DNA of 64,000 nt. Origin: Cruorifilaria tuberocauda. Its lineage: Eukaryota > Nematoda > Chromadorea > Rhabditida > Onchocercidae. Numbering within the stretch: position 1 is the stretch's first letter; each line of letters begins with the position of its first letter. Below are positions 50,000-59,407 of this stretch, one piece after another. A program made the translations under genes and the position numbers. The stretch covers positions 124,001-188,000 of the forward strand of contig JABVXU010000032.1 in assembly GCA_013365365.1 (NCBI GenBank). Reading direction: 5' to 3'. Under the pieces are notes generated by a model. That model made no database searches and was not told the origin of the DNA. It saw only the letters and a list, made by a program, of their open reading frames with translations.

Positions 50000-51475
50000 T
50001 TAAACTGAGCTGCGTAGCTCAATTATTCTACCACAATTTTGCTCAATTACTTTTGCTACATTCAATATTCCAGCTTCATCATAATAATTTCCAATGACCT
50101 GTAAAGCGAGTGGTAAACCCTCATTAGAAAGTCCAACAGGAATGGAGATAGCAGGTAAGCCAGCTAGACTTGCTGGCACGGTAAAGACATCATTAATACA
50201 CATAATTAGCGGATCTAGCTTTTCATTTAAGCCGAAAGCTTCTGTCGGAGCGGATGGAACAAGTATGTAGTCTACTTTCTTAAATGCTTTTATGAAATCA
50301 TTCCTAATTAATGCCCTGATACGTTGCGCTTTCTCGTAACATTCATTATAATGATCTGAAGAAAGTGCATAAGCACCGATTAAGATCCTTCTTTTCACTT
50401 CTTTTCCAAAGCCTTCTGCTCTTGTTAATGAATACATTTCTTCAAGAGTATCAGCATCAGCCCTAAATCCATAACGTACGCCATCATAACGAGCAAGGTT
50501 AGATGAAGCCTCTGCAAAGCAAATTAAATAGTAGACTGGTATTGTATATTTAGTGTGCGGTAAAGTAATATCAACAACTTCAGCACCAATTTCTTTTAGA
50601 TTTAAAGAAACTTTTTCCCAATAATGAACTATTTCTTCTGAAATTCCATCCATTCTATACTCTTTTGGTATACCAATGCGCTTACCTTTAATATTACCAC
50701 TTATAAGGCTAGAAAACTTTGGTACTAGTCTTTCGCTTGAAGTTGAGTCTTTATTGTCATAACCACAAATTACTTCTAGCATTAATGCTGAATCAGAGAC
50801 AGAACGCGTAATGACTCCTGCTTGATCCATAGAACTTGCAAACGCAATCATGCCAAAACGTGAACATCTCCCGTAAGTTGGTTTTATCCCAACTACCCCA
50901 CAGTAGGCTGCTGGTTGACGTACAGATCCTCCTGTGTCACTTCCAAGTGCTCCAGCGCACAAGAATCCAGCAACTGCTGATGCACACCCACCAGATGATC
51001 CACCAGGTACAACCTTTTCCCCATCACTTTTCCTAGTCCAAACGTTTTCGACAGGACCAAACCAACTATTGGTATTTGCAGATCCCATACCAAATTCATC
51101 CATGTTAAGCTTACCGAGCAATGCTGCCCCGCTTTTGAGAAGCAATTCTGATACCGTAGATTCATAAGTTGGAACGAAGTTTTCTAGCATTTTTGAACAT
51201 GCTGTTGTTTTTATTCCTTTTGTGCAAAATAAGTCTTTTACACCAACTGGTATACCCATGAGTGGTGGGACCATGTTACCTTTTTGTTTTGAGAAATATT
51301 CATCTGCTGCTTTAGCAGCTTTTATTGCTATTTCTGGAGTTTTTGTTACAAATGCATTTAATTTTTCATCTTCAACTGCACTAATATGTACCTCTGCAAG
51401 TTCAGTAGCTGAAAAATCTTTTCTGTTGAGTCCATGACGCATCTCTGTGATGCTTAGTTTTCTTAATTCGTTCAT
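50000..51475 (-). CDS. gatA: Glutamyl-tRNA(Gln) amidotransferase subunit A
   Basis: Amidase subunit of the transamidosome that makes Gln-tRNA from Glu-tRNA in organisms lacking GlnRS (and may also serve Asn-tRNA). The 491-residue protein has the Ser-cisSer-Lys triad: Lys80 in IPVGVKDLFCTKG, Ser160 in VPGGSSGGCASAVA, Ser184 in LGSDTGGSVRQPA. Full length and intact. gatB and gatC are not in the window, a scattered arrangement common in Rickettsiales. tRNA-Glu is encoded about 530 nt away. Confidence 0.97.
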   Translation of the reverse strand: MNELRKLSITEMRHGLNRKDFSATELAEVHISAVEDEKLNAFVTKTPEIAIKAAKAADEYFSKQKGNMVPPLMGIPVGVKDLFCTKGIKTTACSKMLENFVPTYESTVSELLLKSGAALLGKLNMDEFGMGSANTNSWFGPVENVWTRKSDGEKVVPGGSSGGCASAVAGFLCAGALGSDTGGSVRQPAAYCGVVGIKPTYGRCSRFGMIAFASSMDQAGVITRSVSDSALMLEVICGYDNKDSTSSERLVPKFSSLISGNIKGKRIGIPKEYRMDGISEEIVHYWEKVSLNLKEIGAEVVDITLPHTKYTIPVYYLICFAEASSNLARYDGVRYGFRADADTLEEMYSLTRAEGFGKEVKRRILIGAYALSSDHYNECYEKAQRIRALIRNDFIKAFKKVDYILVPSAPTEAFGLNEKLDPLIMCINDVFTVPASLAGLPAISIPVGLSNEGLPLALQVIGNYYDEAGILNVAKVIEQNCGRIIELRSSV

Positions 51476-52001
51476 TAATATTCAATTTTAGCGAGGACTA
51501 ATTATAACAACAGTGTGGTAAATAGTCTATAAGTTTATAGTTACAGTTAGAAATGTAATCAAGATAACCTAGATTACCGAAATGAATAAGTAATTAAGTT
51601 AACGGTATGCTTAAGCTATTTTCTCAATGAAAAATAGTATAAAAATTTGATAATTAAGTATAAATATAATGATAGTTTTTAAATGTTCTAGAATTAGATA
51701 ATACATTGTTTATTTCTAAATTTAGATACTTATAATCAACTGTTTTTATTTTAATAAAATTAAATCTACTAATGTATGTAATGTATATAAATAAAAATTT
51801 ACTTTTCTTATCTTGAATTTGATAAAATTGATTACAAAAGAACAAATTTTTTATAGATTGCTTATAATCTTCAGCTGTAGCCTTTCTTTGCTATATAACA
51901 AAATCGACTTGAGCTACGTAAGAAGTCTCTTTCTAATTTTGCCATGAAATAATTGAATTGACTTTGTGCAAATAATCAATGTACCCTAGTTAATTTATAT
52001 T
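51476..52001. other. 525-nt intergenic stretch before tRNA-Glu
   Basis: Nothing coding is supported; the minus-strand frame at 51654-51845 is low-complexity (Ile/Lys/Asn/Phe-rich) and has no family or ribosome site. The final 50 nt should contain the tRNA-Glu promoter, but no clean -35/-10 pair was found. Confidence 0.4.
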
Positions 52002-52073
52002 GACTCTTTCGTCTAGTGGTTAGGACATCACCCTTTCACGGTGGTAACACGGGTTCAAATCCCGTAAGAGTCA
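52002..52073 (+). tRNA. tRNA-Glu (anticodon TTC)
   Basis: The 72-nt cloverleaf: acceptor GACTCTT/AAGAGTC with discriminator A, D-arm with TAGTGGTTAGGA, anticodon stem CACCC/GGTG with loop CTTTCAC giving TTC, and T-arm ACGGGTTCAAATCCCGT. Position and sequence match bacterial tRNA-Glu. No 3' CCA is encoded (CAC follows). Confidence 0.95.
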
Positions 52074-52116
52074 CACTTAGCTAACTATGTGTATTCATTT
52101 GAAGCAACAAAATATC

Positions 52117-52863
52117 TTATTTTTTGGTTGGAAAGTTTTTGTTTTTAACTTCTTTATAAGTTTGGGTAATTTTACTACTGTTGTTGACTTTTTCTAGCAT
52201 TAACTCAGCTGCCTTTTGTTCAGCAACCTTTTTGCTAGAAGCACATGCAGAAACTCTGCCATAGTTTTCTATGCAAACTGATATAGTAAATTTAGGGCTG
52301 TGTGCAGGTCCATCTTGCTTTGCAAGCTCATATTCTGGTAAAGGCAACTTATTCTTCTGTGTCCATTCTTGTAGTGAAGTTTTAGGATCTTGAGGAGGAT
52401 TTTGCATGTATTTAGCTAATTTCTCCCAATATTGGAGAACAAACCTTTCAACGTTTTTAAATCCTCCGTCAATATAAATAGCACCTATCAGTGCTTCAAG
52501 TGCGTTTTCTAAGTTTTTTAAGTTACACTTTCCTCCGTTACAGCGCTCACTATTATTCATAATAATGAAGTCACCAAGTTTTATTACTTTAGCAACGTTA
52601 GCAATAGTACTGCCACAAACTAAATCAGTTTTTCTTTTTGCTAAGCTTCCTTCTTTTTCTTCAGGAAAAAGCTTAAACAGTATAGTGGATACAACCATGT
52701 TTAAAATACTATCACCCAAAAATTCTAGCCTTTCATAGTTTTCAATTTGATTTTTGCTATTTCTTTTATTTAAGCTTGGATGAGTTAATGCTTCTTCTAA
52801 TATAGCATCATTTTTGAACCTATAATTGATAATTTGAGATATAGTATCGTTTAGATTTTGCAT
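52117..52863 (-). CDS. rnc: Ribonuclease III
   Basis: Double-strand-specific RNase maturing rRNA. The frame opens at a GTG at 52887, but the ATG at 52863 follows a spaced AAGGTG, so 248 residues are called. The catalytic signature is ERLEFLGDSILNMVV, with the second acidic motif ENALEALIGAIYIDGG, and a C-terminal dsRNA-binding domain (DPKTSLQEWTQKN, KKVAEQKAAELML). An AGGAGGTG run further upstream at about 52886-52893 would serve only the GTG start poorly. Complete gene. Confidence 0.95.
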   Translation of the reverse strand: MQNLNDTISQIINYRFKNDAILEEALTHPSLNKRNSKNQIENYERLEFLGDSILNMVVSTILFKLFPEEKEGSLAKRKTDLVCGSTIANVAKVIKLGDFIIMNNSERCNGGKCNLKNLENALEALIGAIYIDGGFKNVERFVLQYWEKLAKYMQNPPQDPKTSLQEWTQKNKLPLPEYELAKQDGPAHSPKFTISVCIENYGRVSACASSKKVAEQKAAELMLEKVNNSSKITQTYKEVKNKNFPTKK

Positions 52864-52948
52864 GTTTTTCACCTTAAAAGGTAACACCTCCTGCCATATT
52901 TTTATAGCAAAAAATTATTTTTAATCTATTAAAATAAAGTTGCTTAGA

Positions 52949-54001
52949 CTAATAGTCACAGCCAACTGCCTCACTGATGTTACTCAATCCGTCTTTTCTT
53001 ATTAGCTCTGCAAGTTCTAGATTGATTTTATTCACTACCTGAGGTCCATGGTATATGAGAGCGGTATATAATTGTATCAGTGATGCTCCAGCCTTTATTT
53101 TTTTGTATGCATCAATACCGCTTGAGATTCCTCCACATCCTATCAACAGCATTTTCCCTTTAGTAAGTTTATATATATCACTCAATAGCTCAGTTGAGAG
53201 TTTGAATAATGGCTTACCACTCAGTCCACCACTTTCATTATGATAAAAGTGCAGATTGCTTCTACTGACTGTAGTGTTGCTTATTACTAAACCATCAATT
53301 TTATGTTCCAATGCGAGCTCAACAATGTTTTCTTTTGTTTTTTGATCTATATCTGGTGAGATTTTTAGCATTATAGGTGTAGATTTATAACTATCAATTG
53401 ATTCCTTAGTTAAAATCACGGATTTTAGCAATTCAGACAATTCTTGTTTGTTGTGCAAATTGCGCAAATTAGGTGTATTTGGAGATGAAATGTTCAGCAC
53501 TGTATAGTTGCCTTTCCCATGTACCATCTTTATTAAGTCAACATAATCACTAATCTGGCTCTTGGATGTACTGTTTTTTCCTATATTGATGCCAAAGATG
53601 CAATTATCTAACCTAATTTTGTTTATTTGTTTGAGAAAGTAATCTATTCCTTTATTATTGAATCCCAATCTGTTAATTATTCCTTCATCTTGAACTAATC
53701 GGAAGATTCTTGGTTTTTTGTTCCCATATTGAGGGTGTTTGGTTACGGTACCTGCTTCAATAAAGCCAAAACCAAATGATAGCATGGACTTTATAACTTC
53801 TGCATTCTTGTCAAAACCTGCAGCAAGGCCTACAGGGCTCCTGAGCTTATTGCCAAAGAAGTTTACCGTTAGAGATTCTGGTAATTGTTCTGTAGGGTTC
53901 TTATAAGGCATCTTTTTCAAAATTATAATTGACAAGGAGTGAGCGATCTCAGATGGAAGCAAGAACAATAAATTATGTAGTGTCATTTTGTATGATACCA
54001 T
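52949..54001 (-). CDS. pyrD: Dihydroorotate dehydrogenase (quinone), class 2
   Basis: Membrane-associated FMN enzyme oxidising dihydroorotate to orotate with quinone, pyrimidine step 4. The 350-residue protein has an N-terminal membrane-binding helical part (about 1-35), SPVGLAAGFDKNAEV, ISSPNTPNLRNLH with the catalytic Ser, KISPDI, and IGCGGISSGIDAYKKIKAGA. ATG 54001 is kept; a second in-frame ATG is five codons later. The 5' end follows a decayed region. Confidence 0.96.
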   Translation of the reverse strand: MVSYKMTLHNLLFLLPSEIAHSLSIIILKKMPYKNPTEQLPESLTVNFFGNKLRSPVGLAAGFDKNAEVIKSMLSFGFGFIEAGTVTKHPQYGNKKPRIFRLVQDEGIINRLGFNNKGIDYFLKQINKIRLDNCIFGINIGKNSTSKSQISDYVDLIKMVHGKGNYTVLNISSPNTPNLRNLHNKQELSELLKSVILTKESIDSYKSTPIMLKISPDIDQKTKENIVELALEHKIDGLVISNTTVSRSNLHFYHNESGGLSGKPLFKLSTELLSDIYKLTKGKMLLIGCGGISSGIDAYKKIKAGASLIQLYTALIYHGPQVVNKINLELAELIRKDGLSNISEAVGCDY

Positions 54002-54932
54002 TCAACTTACTTTCTACCATAGAATACTACAAAAGTATAATTGCAACTTTAAAAGAAGACTTTCTTATTGATTTTTCTTGTAGATATAGGTAAGTTTTTT
54101 ATGCAATTCATATTGCTGATATTCTGTTCTTGCTTTTATATAACTGCTAAGCAGGTTAGTTATATTGAATTATTTAGAGAATATAATCAAGAAAAATAGA
54201 ACAAGGGTAAGTTTAATTTTTTAGCTAAAAAGATTCTTGTTATGTACAGAAAGTCTGCTAGATAAACTTAGCTTTAAGTTAAGATAAGAGATATAAAACT
54301 TGTAGTTGTTGCTGTCTCTATTAATAAGTTTGGTCTTCTGAAAAGTCATTACGAAGTTAGTAAAGAAAGAGTATTCGAATGTAATTGATCTCAAAAAAAG
54401 CTTTTGTGTGTATGCGTGTCTGGGTATCTTATACTTGATTTATATGTTTACTATTTCAATAGTAAGAGGTTTACAAAACTTAGTCTAAGTTATCAGCGTT
54501 TTATGCAACTTTGCTAATTATATAGTAATGATATTTCTTACATTGAGGTCTATGAATTTAACAGGCTATGATTCCCATTTTTAGAACATTAGCTTAATGC
54601 TTAATATAATATAAGAGATTTTTGTTTATATTAAAGTAAAGATGTAATTTCCCTTTTAGGAATTAAGTGTAGTTGTTTTTCGACAGTGTTGATATAATTG
54701 TTTTCTTGATGTTAACAAAGTGGTTATTACTGATTGTAGAATAGTAAAAGTACTGAAACTATTAAAGTAAAATCTTAGCAAAGTTTTTATGCAAACAATT
54801 TTTTAATTGGAACAGTGGTGTAGCTCATGATAGTTCCAAGATAAAGTCATTGGCAAGCTTGGGTATGTTAAGGTAAGTTACTCACTAAAAACCTATTGAA
54901 TCATTTTTGTGAAATATAAAAAAAATGAAGAA
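54002..54932. other. 0.9-kb decayed intergenic stretch
   Basis: One protein-like patch (54342-54488) is listed separately; other stretches are stop-rich. No RNA gene was recognised besides tRNA-Cys at the end. Confidence 0.45.
54342..54488 (+). pseudogene. Coding-like remnant with one membrane segment
   Basis: A 48-codon open patch without start codon reads Lys/Val-rich then hydrophobic (SFCVYACLGILYLIYMFTI) and ends at TAA. It resembles the end of a decayed membrane protein. Family not recognised. Confidence 0.3.
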
Positions 54933-55004
54933 GGCCGGGACCGGAATTGAACCGGTGTAAAAGGATTTGCAGTCCTCCGCATTAAACCATTCTGCCACCC
55001 AGCC
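54933..55004 (-). tRNA. tRNA-Cys (anticodon GCA)
   Basis: Reverse-strand cloverleaf: acceptor GGCTGGG/CCCGGCC (one T-G pair) with discriminator T, D-arm GCAGAATGGTTTAATGC, anticodon stem GAGGA...TCCTTT with loop CTGCAAA giving GCA, and T-arm ACCGGTTCAATTCCGGT. It begins 5 nt after the fba stop on the same strand, so it is probably cut from an fba-tRNA transcript. No encoded CCA. Confidence 0.95.
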
Positions 55005-55009
55005 AATTT

Positions 55010-55906
55010 TTATGCGTAGATATCCATTATATCTTTTAGCATAGACAATGCCTCCTCTCTTTTTCTTTGAAAAGAGTTACGTCCAATGATTGAGCCATTG
55101 CCACCACCTTGTTTAATTTCTTTTGCTTCGTTGCATATATCACTCACTGACTTCGATTCTCCACCGGAGAAAATCACTATTCTTTTCCCTTCAAAACAAG
55201 ATTTTCTGACGTATTCAATTCTTTTGGATAAAGATTCAATGTTCTGAGTTTTTATTTTTTCTTTTTCTAAATGCATAGTGGGAAGTTTTACTTTTATTAT
55301 GTTGGCACCTAGCAAAGCTGCCACGTGTGCAGCATAAGAAATAATATCAACTGCTGTTTCTCCTTCCTTAGAAAGGCCTTCACCACGTGGATAAGACCAT
55401 AGTACTACTGCAAGCCCGCAAGATTTGGCTTCAGCTATGATTTCACGTGCTTCTTCTATCATGTTAAAACATTTAGCAGAACCAGGATATATGGTGAAAC
55501 CAATAGCTGTACAGCCTAAACGCAGTGCATCCTTCACAGAAGCGGTAATTGCCTGATCAGGAGATAGACTTCTAGAATGCAAAGAGTTGGAGCTGTTAAG
55601 TTTCAAAATAAGCGGAAGCATTCCTATATAAGTTGAAATACCAGCCTCGATCATACCAAGCGGTGCAGCGTATGCACTTACTCCTGAATCAACTGCAAGC
55701 TGAAAATGATAATGTGGATTGTAAGCGTCAGGGTTAACTTCAAAACTTTTTATTGGTCCATGTTCAAACCCTTGATCTACCGGGAGAATTACTAGCCTGC
55801 CAGTTCCACCAAGCTTACCATGCATGAGAATACGAGTGAGGTTTGCTTTTACTCCAGGATTTTCACTCTCGTAGTAACTTAAGATTTGCCTTACTTTATT
55901 ATTCAT
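55010..55906 (-). CDS. fbaB: Fructose-bisphosphate aldolase, class I (DhnA/archaeal type)
   Basis: Schiff-base aldolase of the archaeal/DhnA type, used mainly for gluconeogenesis. The 298-residue protein has LVILPVDQGFEHGP (40-51), FTIYPGSAK, LWSYPRGEG, the catalytic-lysine strand NIIKVKLPT (Lys205 or Lys207), and the phosphate-binding FSGGESKSV and GSIIGRNSFQR. The tRNA-Cys gene follows 5 nt downstream. Confidence 0.94.
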   Translation of the reverse strand: MNNKVRQILSYYESENPGVKANLTRILMHGKLGGTGRLVILPVDQGFEHGPIKSFEVNPDAYNPHYHFQLAVDSGVSAYAAPLGMIEAGISTYIGMLPLILKLNSSNSLHSRSLSPDQAITASVKDALRLGCTAIGFTIYPGSAKCFNMIEEAREIIAEAKSCGLAVVLWSYPRGEGLSKEGETAVDIISYAAHVAALLGANIIKVKLPTMHLEKEKIKTQNIESLSKRIEYVRKSCFEGKRIVIFSGGESKSVSDICNEAKEIKQGGGNGSIIGRNSFQRKREEALSMLKDIMDIYA

Positions 55907-55966
55907 TGTTACTATGACTCAGGTTACAGCTTAATTATAACAAAAACTAAACTCAATACAAGAGTT

Positions 55967-58276
55967 TTAAATGATATCAAAAGCAATCTTATTTTTTTGT
56001 TTATCCATATAAATTCTTAATTTTTTTCCTTTAATTAGCCGACGATTTAGTATTTCTTCAGCTAAATAGCTTTTTATCTCTTTTTCAATCAGCCTCTCTA
56101 TTGAACGAGCTCCCATTTTCTTGCTATAACCAATTTGTGCAAGGTAAGGCTTTACTTCTTCTTCTACCAAACAATTTATACACTTTTGTGCTAATTGTAT
56201 CTTAAGTTCTTGAATGAATTTATCTACAATATCCAGGATTACATCCATATGTAAGTAAGAGAAAGAAATAATTGCATCAAGACGATTGCGAAATTCAGGG
56301 CTGAAAGCTTGCTCTATTGCTTTTTTGCTATCTGCAACATTAAAATCTTGATGTTCGAATCCGATGGAATTTTTATTGCACTCAGATGCAAGCATATTAG
56401 TTGTCATAATTAAAATTACGCTAGTAAAATCAACTTTACGTCCGTAGGTATCTGTAATATAACCGTGATCCATAATTTGGAGTAATATATTATAAATATC
56501 GCTGTGAGCCTTCTCAATTTCGTCAAAAAGTACTATACTATATTTGTTATTAGACACAGCTTCTGTAAGCAATCCACCTTGATCGTAACCTATATACCCA
56601 GGAGGGGAACCAATCATTCTAGATATTGAATAGGATTCTTTATATTCAGACATATCAAAGCTTACAAGGTTCATATTCATACTTTTTGCTAATTGTTTTG
56701 TAAGTTCAGTCTTACCAACACCAGTTGGTCCTGCAAAAAGATAGTTTGCTAAAGGTTTATTATGATTTCTAAGTCCAGATTTAGCAATCTTGATAGAGTT
56801 AATAAGAGATTCTATCGCTTCGCTCTGACCAAAAATTACCTTTTCGAGGTTCCTTTTTAAAGATTCGATTTTCTGTATATCATTAGATTCAGATCCGCAA
56901 GGTATATTTGTAATTCTAGTAATAGTGTTTTTAATGTCTTTGCTATTTATAATTTTTCGTCTGTATTTTTGTAATTTGCAATATGCTCCTGCCTCATCTA
57001 TAACATCAATTGCTTTATCAGGTAATGCATAACCACTGATATATTTATGTGAAAGCTCGGCTGCGAATTTAATAGCATATTTTGTATAATGTACTCCGTG
57101 ATACTCTTCATAGTAGTGTTTTATACCATTTAGTATATTTATTGTCTCATTAACAGAAGATTCTTTTACGTTAATCTTTTGAAACCTTCTTGCTAATGCC
57201 TTGTCCTTTTCAAAGCTATTGCTATATTCTCTGTATGTAGTTGCACCTATGCAACGTAATGTATCTCTTGCAAGTGCAGGTTTTAGCAAATTGCCAGCAT
57301 CTAGGAAGCTACTATTTGTTGAGCCAGCTCCAATAAGAGTGTGTATTTCATCAATGAAAAGAATAGCACCTGGTTTTGCTTCAATTGCTTTTATTACAGA
57401 TTTTATTCTCTCTTCGAAATCTCCTCTATACCTTGTTCCTGCAAGGAGTGAACCTAAATCTAAGGCATAAATTATACTGGAACTCAATAAGTTTGGAACA
57501 CTGCCTTCAATAATCTTTAGTACCAAACCTTCAACTATAGTTGTTTTACCAACACCTGGATTTCCAACATACAGAGGGTTATTTTTTCTTCGTCTTAATA
57601 AGATTTCTATAGTACGATTTAATTCATAGCCACGACCGATGACGTAGTCTATTTTTTTACTTTTTGCATAATCATTTAAATTTTTGCAATAATTTTGCAG
57701 AATTTCCTCATCTTTTGATGATTCACTTTTATTTACTACAGAAAAGGTGCCATTTTTTCTATTAATAAATTTTTCTTTGTGATTAGTAGTATATTTATCT
57801 ATATCACTTGAGCATCTCATGTTAGATATGTGATAAACTAAATTAGAACCCTTCATATTTTGTTTCTTGGATAGATACTGAATATATAAATTTTGCTCAG
57901 ATAAAATCTTCACTAAAACATTTACTACACTTATTTCTTCTTTTTCTAATTTATGAGCCTTTGTTATTACTCTATGTATTATATACTGGAATAGTGAGCT
58001 AGGCTTAACTTCGTTGAATGTTACTTCAGGAGTCTCTTGTAAAAGACCTTTTATTTTATTATCACATCTATTAGTTTTAGCGTTACACTTTGGTAGAATA
58101 CTGTCTATATTAATAACTTCATCAGCTCTAATGTTACGCCTTGATAAAAGATAATCTACATCGATATCTTTGATTAAAGTTAGTAATAGATGTTCTACTT
58201 GCGCATATTTAAAATTGAAATTAGATACAATCATCAATTCACTATTTAAACTTGTCTCTAAATTTTTAGAAATCAT
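55967..58276 (-). CDS. clpA: ATP-dependent Clp protease ATP-binding subunit ClpA
   Basis: AAA+ unfoldase for ClpP. The 769-residue protein has an N-terminal Clp_N domain (residues about 1-130, diverged), AAA-1 with Walker A VGNPGVGKTTIVEG and Walker [16 protein letters not shown], and AAA-2 with AGPTGVGKTELTK and SIVLFDEIEKAHSD. The IGL loop for ClpP docking reads IGFEH in NKNSIGFEHQD (a ClpA-type tripeptide region). The middle M-domain of ClpB is absent, so ClpA rather than ClpB is favoured. No clpS was seen upstream, though ClpA usually follows it. Confidence 0.95.
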   Translation of the reverse strand: MISKNLETSLNSELMIVSNFNFKYAQVEHLLLTLIKDIDVDYLLSRRNIRADEVINIDSILPKCNAKTNRCDNKIKGLLQETPEVTFNEVKPSSLFQYIIHRVITKAHKLEKEEISVVNVLVKILSEQNLYIQYLSKKQNMKGSNLVYHISNMRCSSDIDKYTTNHKEKFINRKNGTFSVVNKSESSKDEEILQNYCKNLNDYAKSKKIDYVIGRGYELNRTIEILLRRRKNNPLYVGNPGVGKTTIVEGLVLKIIEGSVPNLLSSSIIYALDLGSLLAGTRYRGDFEERIKSVIKAIEAKPGAILFIDEIHTLIGAGSTNSSFLDAGNLLKPALARDTLRCIGATTYREYSNSFEKDKALARRFQKINVKESSVNETINILNGIKHYYEEYHGVHYTKYAIKFAAELSHKYISGYALPDKAIDVIDEAGAYCKLQKYRRKIINSKDIKNTITRITNIPCGSESNDIQKIESLKRNLEKVIFGQSEAIESLINSIKIAKSGLRNHNKPLANYLFAGPTGVGKTELTKQLAKSMNMNLVSFDMSEYKESYSISRMIGSPPGYIGYDQGGLLTEAVSNNKYSIVLFDEIEKAHSDIYNILLQIMDHGYITDTYGRKVDFTSVILIMTTNMLASECNKNSIGFEHQDFNVADSKKAIEQAFSPEFRNRLDAIISFSYLHMDVILDIVDKFIQELKIQLAQKCINCLVEEEVKPYLAQIGYSKKMGARSIERLIEKEIKSYLAEEILNRRLIKGKKLRIYMDKQKNKIAFDII

Positions 58277-58418
58277 TTCTTACTTTGAAAATGGAAACCT
58301 ATATAAGTAGTAGTGCATAATTATTAAAAAAACTGGAATCTAACTTGTTAATGAACCTCCTTATAAGGCACTGTTCCTATAATTAATACGTTTATTATCG
58401 GCAATATCTTGCTGTACT

Positions 58419-58458
58419 TACAGGACTGTATTATCTAACGCTGCTTACAGTTCCTGTA
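58419..58458. repeat. Hairpin, 12-bp arms with one bulge
   Basis: TACAGGACTGTA (58419-58430) and TACAGTTCCTGTA (58446-58458) pair over 12 bp with one bulged T and a 15-nt loop. The arms are also imperfect direct repeats (GCTG..CTTACAG). Resembles a palindromic element. Confidence 0.5.
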
Positions 58459-58908
58459 GCACAATTGTTGTGATTATTATGATATCAGTATTTTAGATAC
58501 GATCTATTGTAGGCAGTGTGATATTTACAACATTTGGTAATGATCTTAGTTCTATTATACATTTACCAATATAATATAAATTCTTGAAGATTTTTCTGCG
58601 TGTGGAATTGCTTTTTGTTTTATTGTTTACTGGTAGTTTATGAGTGCTTGATTCTTCGTTCTAATTTATTATCTCAGTTGAACTTATAAATATTATTGTA
58701 GTAAAGTTGCCACTGCATGTAAGCTTCTGTATGCTACTATTACTGTATTCTGATTGAGATGGATAGTAAATATAATATAATAGCTACATCTTTAGTTATT
58801 TTCCTAAGATTGAATATGACTTTTGATAGTAATTTTGATGTCAGTAAGTACTCCATTATTTATTTTTATTCTTCTTTTTATACATCAAACTAATTGAAAA
58901 AATTAAAG

Positions 58909-58940
58909 AGTTGCTCTAATTCTGTGTTAGAAGAGCAACT
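58909..58940. repeat. Perfect 9-bp hairpin, 14-nt loop
   Basis: AGTTGCTCT (58909-58917) and AGAGCAACT (58932-58940) are perfectly complementary. The loop includes TTCTGTGTTAGA, a segment also present in the compound hairpin near 40.5 kb. Confidence 0.5.
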
Positions 58941-59407
58941 ACTGGAATAACAGATAGCCTTCTTACTTGTATGTTTTCTATGCTTCTTTATTTAAAACTT
59001 ACTCTTAACTAAGATGCCCTTTGCAAAGTCACAATACTACAACTGTAACCTTTTACTACCATGATTTTCATTTTTAGCAGTGATTAGCTATTTGCGAAAG
59101 CAATGTTGAAAAATTCAAGATAGAGGACTGAGGAAGATCCTTTTATTAGTTACATTTGTACATCTGATTCCATTGCATAGTGTTTTCTTTATAAATCCAT
59201 TATTTATTCCAAATAGCTACTTTTACAGTTTGCTTAGTTTTCTGTTCTGCATAAAGTTTTTCTAAAGTAAAGAGAATTTTATTGACTTTTATATGAGTTT
59301 TCACATGTTTATTGTGTTGAGCGAGCAAGCTTACATACAAAGATTAAATTATTCTGCTAACAAGAGTTGAGTAAAAGCTCTCAAAATTGGATTAAACTTA
59401 AGTTGCT

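Larger units (their letters stand above)
58277..59407. other. 1.1-kb divergent intergenic region (clpA/priA)
   Basis: Contains two hairpins (58419-58458 and 58909-58940) listed separately. No gene, RNA gene or mobile element recognised. It must contain the promoters of clpA and priA; no specific -10/-35 pair can be chosen in DNA this AT-rich. Confidence 0.45.

Noticed and set aside
51654..51845. 63-codon minus-strand frame before tRNA-Glu
   Set aside because: AT-driven amino-acid composition (Ile, Lys, Asn, Phe, Tyr), no ribosome site or family.
52885..52893. AGGAGGTG upstream of rnc as the ribosome site of a GTG start at 52887
   Set aside because: The GTG overlaps the AGGAGGTG itself, leaving no spacing; the ATG at 52863 has a correctly spaced AAGGTG.
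40505..58931. 15-nt string TAATTCTGTGTTAGA at 40505 and 58917 as a dispersed repeat
   Set aside because: Expected by chance at this length in AT-rich DNA; reported only as a hint because both copies lie in hairpins.
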